A stretch of DNA of 34,219 nt from Aeromonas simiae. GTDB taxonomy: Bacteria > Pseudomonadota > Gammaproteobacteria > Enterobacterales > Aeromonadaceae. The DNA lies in the NCBI RefSeq assembly GCF_000820125.1, contig NZ_CDBY01000051.1, forward strand, positions 1 through 34,219, read 5' to 3'. How positions within the stretch are numbered: the stretch's first letter is position 1; each line of letters begins with the position of its first letter. The notes below the pieces were generated by a model. That model worked only from the letters and a program-made list of their open reading frames with translations, searched no databases and was not told the origin of the DNA. Of the stretch, positions 29,480 through 34,219 are shown in pieces. A program made the position numbers and the translations under genes.

Positions 29480-30427
29480 ATGGAAAAGAAGCTCACCATC
29501 CTCGATATCGCCCGCCTCGCCGGGGTCGGCAAGTCGACCGTCTCGCGGGTGCTCAATCAGGACCCTAGGGTCAAGGAGGAGACCCGCCTGCGTATCGAGC
29601 AGGTGATCGCCCAGCACGGCTTCACCCCGAGCAAATCGGCGCGCGCCATGCGCAGCCAGAGTCAGAAGGTGATCGGCATCATCGTCTCGCGCCTCGATTC
29701 GAGCTCGGAGAACCAGGCGGTGCGTGGCATGCTCGAGACCCTCTACCCGCGCGGCTATGACGCGGTGCTGATGGAGAGCAAGTTCTCCCCCCAGAAGGTG
29801 CTTGAGCACCTGACGGTGCTGGAGCGGCGCGGGGTGGATGGCATCATTCTGTTTGCCTTTAACGATCTCGACTACGCCGCCATGACCCCCTTCTGTGAGC
29901 GGCTGGTGCTGGTGGCGCGTGAGGCGCCGGGCTTCTCGTCGGTCTGTTTCGATGACGAGGGGGCGATCCACACCATGGTGCAAGGCCTGCTGACTGAAGG
30001 GGTGCGTGACATCGCCTACCTCGGCGTCGATCCGGCCGATCTCACCACCGGGGCGCGCCGGCGTGACGCCTACCTCGCCTGCTGCGCCGAACATGGCCTG
30101 ACGCCGAGGGTGGCGTTCGGGGATCTCTCCCATCAGAGCGGCTATCGCCTCGCGGCCTCGTTGCTGACCCCGACCACCGAGGCGCTGGTCTGCGCCAGCG
30201 ACACCCTGGCCATCGGCGCCGCCAAATACTTGCAGGAGCAGGGGCGCGGCGAGGTGCGGGTGACCGGCCTTGGCAACAACCCGCTGCTCGGCTTCCTGTT
30301 CACCAATGCCCGCAGCCTGGATCTGGGCTACAAGGGGGCGGGGGGCTTGGCGGCGGCGCAGTTGCTGGGTCAGATCGAGCAGGGGCTCCCCCCGCGTGCC
30401 AGCATAGCGCCGAGCCTCTCAGTGTGA
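29480..30427 (+). CDS. treR: LacI-family trehalose operon repressor
   Basis: A 315-residue DNA-binding repressor, equal in length to E. coli TreR. An N-terminal helix-turn-helix TILDIARLAGVGKSTVSRVL and hinge (SKSARAMRSQS) precede a periplasmic-binding-protein-like core that in TreR senses trehalose-6-phosphate. The segments MESKFSPQ, SVCFDDEGAI, YLGVDPADLTTG and TDTLA-like CASDTLAIGA match TreR. The gene lies directly upstream of treB in the same direction. Two operator-like sites in the gap suit a LacI-family protein. No strong promoter of its own is visible in the 110 bases shared with the AEC gene. Confidence 0.95.
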   Translation: MEKKLTILDIARLAGVGKSTVSRVLNQDPRVKEETRLRIEQVIAQHGFTPSKSARAMRSQSQKVIGIIVSRLDSSSENQAVRGMLETLYPRGYDAVLMESKFSPQKVLEHLTVLERRGVDGIILFAFNDLDYAAMTPFCERLVLVAREAPGFSSVCFDDEGAIHTMVQGLLTEGVRDIAYLGVDPADLTTGARRRDAYLACCAEHGLTPRVAFGDLSHQSGYRLAASLLTPTTEALVCASDTLAIGAAKYLQEQGRGEVRVTGLGNNPLLGFLFTNARSLDLGYKGAGGLAAAQLLGQIEQGLPPRASIAPSLSV

Positions 30428-30465
30428 TCCCGATCGCATAGCGCAGAACCTCGTATTGGCGATAG

Positions 30466-30481
30466 TGTGACCACACCGACA
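30466..30481 (+). promoter_or_regulatory. Possible CRP site upstream of treB
   Basis: TGTGA-N6-CGACA matches the left half of the CRP dyad perfectly and the right half partly. Its centre (30473.5) is about 60.5 bases from the predicted treB transcription start, the usual class I distance. E. coli treBC also needs CRP. The weak right half keeps this uncertain. Confidence 0.4.
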
Positions 30482-30482
30482 A

Positions 30483-30500
30483 AATGGGAACGTTCCCATT
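30483..30500 (+). promoter_or_regulatory. TreR operator O1, perfect palindrome
   Basis: AATGGGAACGTTCCCATT is an 18-bp perfect palindrome with the central CG typical of LacI-family operators. It lies 55 bases after treR and 107 before treB, and overlaps the -35 of the proposed treB promoter. Confidence 0.85.
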
Positions 30501-30527
30501 GATGCCTTTTTTCCTTTGTTTCATCTT
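30499..30527 (+). promoter_or_regulatory. Possible treB promoter
   Basis: TTGATG (30499-30504) and CATCTT (30522-30527) are 17 bases apart. The -10 is poor, which suits an activator-dependent promoter. The start would be near 30534, inside the second operator. Confidence 0.35.
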
Positions 30528-30530
30528 AAA

Positions 30531-30544
30531 TGGGAACGATACCA
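30531..30544 (+). promoter_or_regulatory. TreR operator O2, degenerate
   Basis: TGGGAACGATACCA repeats the left arm of the perfect operator (TGGGAACG) and keeps two of the outer bases of the right arm, with two internal mismatches. The two operator centres are about 46 bases apart, roughly four and a half DNA turns. Confidence 0.6.
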
Positions 30545-30607
30545 AAGCCTGGCTGCATGAAGCAGAAACGGGAACACGACACACACGCGTCACAGAGGGA
30601 CGACCCC

Positions 30608-32026
30608 ATGACCAAGATCAACACCCAGCATCTTGCCCTGCTCATCGAGAAGATTGGCGGCAAAGAGAACATCGCCACCGTCAGCCACTGCCTGACACGG
30701 CTACGCTTCGTGCTCAACGATCCGGCCAAGGCCGACGCCAAGGCCATCGAGGCCATTCCTGCGGTCAAGGGCTGCTTCACCAACGCCGGCCAGTTCCAGG
30801 TGGTCATTGGCAACGAGGTCGATCAGTGGTTCAAGGCGCTGACCGAGGAGATCGGCGTGAGCGGCGGCAGCAAGGAGAGCGCCAAGCAGGCGGCGCGTCA
30901 GAACATGAATCCGCTGGAGCGCGGCATCTCCCATCTGGCCGAGATCTTCGTGCCGCTGCTGCCGGCCATCATCACCGGCGGTTTGATCCTCGGTTTTCGC
31001 AACGTCATCGGCGACATCAAGATGTTCGATGGCAAGACCCTCACCGAAACCAGCCAGTTCTGGGCTCAGGTTCATGCCTTCCTGTGGCTGCTCGGCGAGG
31101 CCATCTTCCACTTCCTGCCGGTCGGCGTCTGCTGGTCTGCGGTCAAGAAACTGGGCGGCTCTGAGATCCTCGGGATTGTGCTCGGTATCACCCTGGTATC
31201 GCCCCAGCTGATGAACGCCTACCTCATCGGTCAACAGCTGCCCGAGGTGTGGGACTTCGGTCTGTTTTCCATCGAGAAGGTGGGCTATCAGGCCCAGGTG
31301 ATCCCGGCACTGCTGGCCGGTGTGGCGCTGGCCTGGATTGAGACCAACATGAAGCGCATCATCCCCGCCTATCTCTATCTGGTGGTGGTGCCCTTTGTCT
31401 CCTTGCTGCTGGCGGTGATCCTGGCCCATACCCTGATTGGCCCGTTCGGCCGCTGGATTGGTGACGGGGTGGCTTGGGCTGCCAAGGCCGCCATGACCGG
31501 CTCGTTTGCCCCGATCGGTGCCGCCCTGTTTGGCTTCCTCTATGCGCCGCTGGTCATCACCGGCATCCACCACACCACCAACGCCGTGGATCTGCAACTG
31601 ATGCAGAGCATGGGTGGCACCCCGATCTGGCCGCTGATTGCGCTCTCCAACATCGCCCAGGCATCGGCCGTGGTGGGGATCATCCTGATCAGCCGCCGCG
31701 AGAACGAGCGGGAGATCTCGGTGCCTGCCGCCATCTCCGCCTACCTCGGGGTGACCGAGCCGGCCATGTACGGCATTAACCTGCGCTACAAGTTCCCCAT
31801 GCTGTGCGCCATGGTGGGTTCGTGCCTGGCCGCCATCCTGTGCGGTTTTTCGGGGGTGCTGGCCAACGGCATCGGCGTGGGGGGCCTGCCCGGCATCCTC
31901 TCCATCCAGCCGCAGTTCTGGGCCATCTATGCCCTGGCCATGCTGGTGGCGATTGTCATCCCCATGGCTTTGACCGTGCTGGTTTACAAGCGCCAACAGG
32001 CGGCCGGCAAGCTGGCCACTATCTGA
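30608..32026 (+). CDS. treB: Trehalose-specific PTS enzyme IIBC
   Basis: A 472-residue inner-membrane phosphotransferase that imports trehalose as trehalose-6-phosphate. The N-terminal EIIB domain has the phosphorylated Cys28 (ATVSHCLTRLRFVL). The EIIC domain spans from about 105 and has ten or so segments, with GIHHTTNAVD and GVTEPAMYGIN as sugar-site motifs. There is no EIIA domain, so phosphate must come from a glucose-type EIIA (Crr) coded elsewhere. I start it at 30608, which has GAGGGA upstream and matches the EIIB N-terminus; the open frame before it crosses operator O2. treC follows after 64 bases. Confidence 0.96.
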   Translation: MTKINTQHLALLIEKIGGKENIATVSHCLTRLRFVLNDPAKADAKAIEAIPAVKGCFTNAGQFQVVIGNEVDQWFKALTEEIGVSGGSKESAKQAARQNMNPLERGISHLAEIFVPLLPAIITGGLILGFRNVIGDIKMFDGKTLTETSQFWAQVHAFLWLLGEAIFHFLPVGVCWSAVKKLGGSEILGIVLGITLVSPQLMNAYLIGQQLPEVWDFGLFSIEKVGYQAQVIPALLAGVALAWIETNMKRIIPAYLYLVVVPFVSLLLAVILAHTLIGPFGRWIGDGVAWAAKAAMTGSFAPIGAALFGFLYAPLVITGIHHTTNAVDLQLMQSMGGTPIWPLIALSNIAQASAVVGIILISRRENEREISVPAAISAYLGVTEPAMYGINLRYKFPMLCAMVGSCLAAILCGFSGVLANGIGVGGLPGILSIQPQFWAIYALAMLVAIVIPMALTVLVYKRQQAAGKLATI

Positions 32027-32033
32027 TATGACA

Positions 32034-32055
32034 AGGCGCGGCATTGGCCGCGCCT
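32034..32055 (+). other. Intercistronic hairpin between treB and treC
   Basis: A 9-bp perfect GC stem AGGCGCGGC/GCCGCGCCT with loop ATTG lies 8 bases after treB. No T run follows (GACTTCG), so full termination is unlikely. It may protect the treB mRNA 3' end or reduce treC expression relative to treB. Confidence 0.6.
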
Positions 32056-32090
32056 GACTTCGTTTGATTGCAACACAAGAGAGACCCCCC

Positions 32091-33755
32091 ATGAGTCAGA
32101 CTCCCTGGTGGCAGAGTGCCGTGATTTACCAGATCTACCCCAAGAGCTTTCAGGACAGCGGTGCACGCGGTACTGGCGATCTCAAGGGGATCATGGCGCG
32201 CCTCGATTATCTCAAGACCCTTGAAATTGACGCCATCTGGCTGACCCCTGTCTATGTCTCGCCGCAGGTGGACAATGGCTATGACATCGCCGACTACTAC
32301 GCCATCGATCCTGCCTACGGCACCATGGCCGATTTCGAGGCGCTGCTGGCGGCGGCCCATGCCCGCGGCATCCGCATCATCATGGATATCGTCGTCAACC
32401 ACACCTCCACCGCGCACCCCTGGTTCAAGGCCGCGTTGGGAGACAAGAGCAGCCCTTACCGCGATTACTACATCTGGCGCGATCCGGTCGATGGCGGAGT
32501 GCCGAATAACTGGCAATCCAAGTTCGGCGGCAGTGCCTGGGAGCGCGATGCCGCCACCGATCAGTACTACCTGCATCTGTTTGCCCGCGAGCAGGCCGAT
32601 CTCAACTGGGAAAACCCGGCGGTGCGCGCCGAGGTGAAGAAGATCATCCACTTCTGGGCTGGCAAGGGGGTCGACGGCTTCCGGCTTGACGTGATCAACC
32701 TCATCTCCAAGGATCAGGCCTTCCCGAGCGATGAGAGCGGCGACGGCCGCCGTTTCTACACCGACGGGCCGCGCATCCACGAGTTCTTGCAGGACGTGAG
32801 CCGCGACGTGTTTGCCCCTGTGGGGGCGATGACGGTGGGTGAGATGTCCTCGACCACCCTCGAGCACTGCCGCCGCTACGGTGCGCTGGACGGCTCCGAG
32901 CTTTCCATGGTGTTCAACTTCCACCACCTCAAGGTGGACTACCCGAACGGTGACAAGTGGACGCGCGCGCCGTTTGACTTCCTCGAGCTCAAGCGCATCT
33001 TCAACCACTGGCAAAGTGGTATGCACGGCCAGGCCTGGTCGGCGCTGTTCTGGTGCAACCACGACCAGCCGCGCATCGTCTCGCGTTTTGGCGACGAGGG
33101 TGAACACAGGGTGGTGGCCGCCAAGATGCTGGCCACGACCTTGCACGGGTTGCAGGGCACTCCCTACATCTATCAGGGGGAGGAGATCGGCATGACCAAC
33201 CCCGGCTATCAGTGCATCGACGATTATCAGGATGTGGAGAGCCGCAACATCTACGCCATCAAGCGTGGCGAGGGGATGAGTGAGGCCGAGATCCTCGCCA
33301 TTTTGGCCGCCAAGTCGCGTGATAACTCGCGTGCCCCCATGCAGTGGAACGCCGCCCCCAATGCCGGTTTTACCCAAGGCACCCCCTGGCTGGCGCCTGC
33401 CGGCAACTACACCACGCTCAACGCGACGGCGGCCCTGGCCGACTCGGATTCGGTGTTCTGGCACTACCGGGATCTGATCCGTCTGCGCAAGGCGTACCCC
33501 ATCCTCACGGTGGGGGACTATCAGGAGCTGCTGGCCGGGCATGCGCAAGTCTGGGCCTATGCCCGCAGTGCCGAGGGGCAGACCCTGCTGGTGGTGAGCA
33601 ACTTCTACGGCGAGGCGGTGGATTTCGCCCTGCCCGAGGGGATCTCCCAGGGGCGTGGCGAGCTGCTGATCTCCAACTACGAGGGGAGCCCGTCGCGGCC
33701 CCAGTCGTGCCGGCTGCGCCCTTATGAATCGCTGATGTGGCTTATCAAGGAGTGA
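32091..33755 (+). CDS. treC: Trehalose-6-phosphate hydrolase (alpha,alpha-phosphotrehalase)
   Basis: A 554-residue GH13 enzyme of the cytosol that splits trehalose-6-phosphate into glucose and glucose-6-phosphate. The catalytic residues are Asp200 (DGFRLDVINL), Glu251 (VGEMSS) and Asp325 (NHDQPR); Asp200 and Glu251 follow from the codon positions 32688 and 32841. MDIVVNHTS is the first GH13 motif, and YQGEEIGMTN is typical of the oligo-1,6-glucosidase group. E. coli TreC is 551 residues. The start at 32091 has a weak GAGA ribosome binding site. An acetyltransferase gene begins 2 bases after its stop. Confidence 0.96.
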   Translation: MSQTPWWQSAVIYQIYPKSFQDSGARGTGDLKGIMARLDYLKTLEIDAIWLTPVYVSPQVDNGYDIADYYAIDPAYGTMADFEALLAAAHARGIRIIMDIVVNHTSTAHPWFKAALGDKSSPYRDYYIWRDPVDGGVPNNWQSKFGGSAWERDAATDQYYLHLFAREQADLNWENPAVRAEVKKIIHFWAGKGVDGFRLDVINLISKDQAFPSDESGDGRRFYTDGPRIHEFLQDVSRDVFAPVGAMTVGEMSSTTLEHCRRYGALDGSELSMVFNFHHLKVDYPNGDKWTRAPFDFLELKRIFNHWQSGMHGQAWSALFWCNHDQPRIVSRFGDEGEHRVVAAKMLATTLHGLQGTPYIYQGEEIGMTNPGYQCIDDYQDVESRNIYAIKRGEGMSEAEILAILAAKSRDNSRAPMQWNAAPNAGFTQGTPWLAPAGNYTTLNATAALADSDSVFWHYRDLIRLRKAYPILTVGDYQELLAGHAQVWAYARSAEGQTLLVVSNFYGEAVDFALPEGISQGRGELLISNYEGSPSRPQSCRLRPYESLMWLIKE

Positions 33756-33757
33756 GC

Positions 33758-34219
33758 ATGAGCGGGATGGCGGGGACTGAGTGGCACAAGATGGTGGCGG
33801 GCGAACCCTATGATGCGGGTGATCCGGAGCTGGTGGCCAGGCGGGAGCGTTGCCGGGCCCTGCTCGGGGAGATGAACCGTGACAGCACCACCTCGGCCGA
33901 ATGGGAGGGGCGGCTGACCGCCCTCCTGGGAGGACGCGGTGCGCGCTGCTTTATCACGCCCCCCTTCTTTTGCGACTACGGCAGCAACATCCATGTGGGC
34001 GAGAACTTCTACGCCAACTTTGGCTGCACCATCCTCGACGTGTGCGAGGTGCACATCGGTGACAATGTGCTGCTGGCGCCCCATGTGCAGATCTATGCCG
34101 CCACCCACCCGGTGGCGGTGGCGCCACGGGTGGCAGGAGTGGAGTTTGGCAAGCCGGTGCGCATCGGGGACAACGTCTGGATCGGTGGGGCCAGCGTCAT
34201 CTGCCCCGGCGTCACCATA
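33758..34219 (+). CDS. Maltose/galactoside O-acetyltransferase family protein, 3' end cut
   Basis: The first 154 residues of a protein expected to be about 185-200 long; the window ends inside it. It has the N-terminal helical region (TEWHKMVAGEPYDAGDPELV) and hexapeptide repeats of the left-handed beta-helix (GDNVLLAPHVQIYAATH, IGDNVWIGGASVICPG). The catalytic His is in ATHPVAVAP (about residue 121). These enzymes acetylate sugars such as glucose and maltose with acetyl-CoA. The start follows AAGGAG and lies 2 bases after treC, so it is surely cotranslated with it. In other bacteria maa-type genes are usually separate from tre. Confidence 0.9.
   Translation, partial: MSGMAGTEWHKMVAGEPYDAGDPELVARRERCRALLGEMNRDSTTSAEWEGRLTALLGGRGARCFITPPFFCDYGSNIHVGENFYANFGCTILDVCEVHIGDNVLLAPHVQIYAATHPVAVAPRVAGVEFGKPVRIGDNVWIGGASVICPGVTI

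Noticed and set aside
32034..32055. The treB-treC hairpin as a terminator
   Set aside because: There is no T tract after the stem, and treC has no promoter that I can find, so full termination would silence it.
30701..32092. A 463-codon minus-strand frame opposite treB
   Set aside because: It is a codon-bias shadow of treB, without a ribosome binding site or family resemblance.

Overview
The window is a GC-rich chromosomal segment from a gammaproteobacterium. The enterobacterial-type block of cell-wall, lipoate and tRNA/ribosome genes, the nearly E. coli-length proteins and the catalytic residues at E. coli positions (LipA, MgsA, the racemase) place it near Enterobacterales/Vibrionales. The gene set and base composition look most like Aeromonas, but that genus call is inference from memory, not a database match. 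I see no rRNA, tRNA, insertion sequence, integrase or CRISPR array, and no gene-free stretch longer than 300 bases.

Layout. (1) 1-5000: the end of a LysE/RhtB exporter, a YgeA-type racemase, a membrane-lipid-type acyltransferase, a YhcH-family protein, acetate kinase without a neighbouring pta, and a small RBBP9-like hydrolase. (2) 5069-18116, all minus strand: leuS-lptE-holA-nadD-rsfS-rlmH-mrdA-rodA-rlpA-dacA, then ybeD-lipB-lipA. This joins leucyl-tRNA synthesis, LPS export, replication, NAD synthesis, ribosome maturation, the elongasome and lipoate synthesis. (3) 18233-24270: ybeL (+), then lnt-corC-ybeY-ybeZ-miaB (-), with ubiF divergent. (4) 25741-29369: mgsA, a membrane protein resembling the superinfection-exclusion B family, periplasmic asparaginase with a CRP-type promoter, a tiny copper-chaperone-like protein behind a MerR-type promoter, and an AEC transporter. 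(5) 29480-34219: treR, then treB-treC and a maltose-type O-acetyltransferase cut by the window end.

How the parts work together. The minus-strand block is housekeeping, with tight overlaps that imply translational coupling (leuS/lptE/holA/nadD, mrdA/rodA, lipB/lipA, ybeZ/ybeY). PBP2, RodA, RlpA and DacA build and trim lateral wall. LipB transfers octanoyl groups that LipA sulfurates. The trehalose module takes up trehalose as trehalose-6-phosphate (TreB), cleaves it (TreC), and is controlled by TreR at two operator-like sites, probably together with CRP. The acetyltransferase 2 bases after treC probably acts on sugars from the same pathway.

Most of the window is conserved core genome and I found no clear new multi-gene system. 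The spots most worth a second look are the SieB-like membrane protein isolated between terminators, the metal-type promoter built into the stop codon of the AEC transporter gene, the RlpA that lacks both a good lipobox and one of the expected catalytic acids, and the promoter architecture of the trehalose operon.
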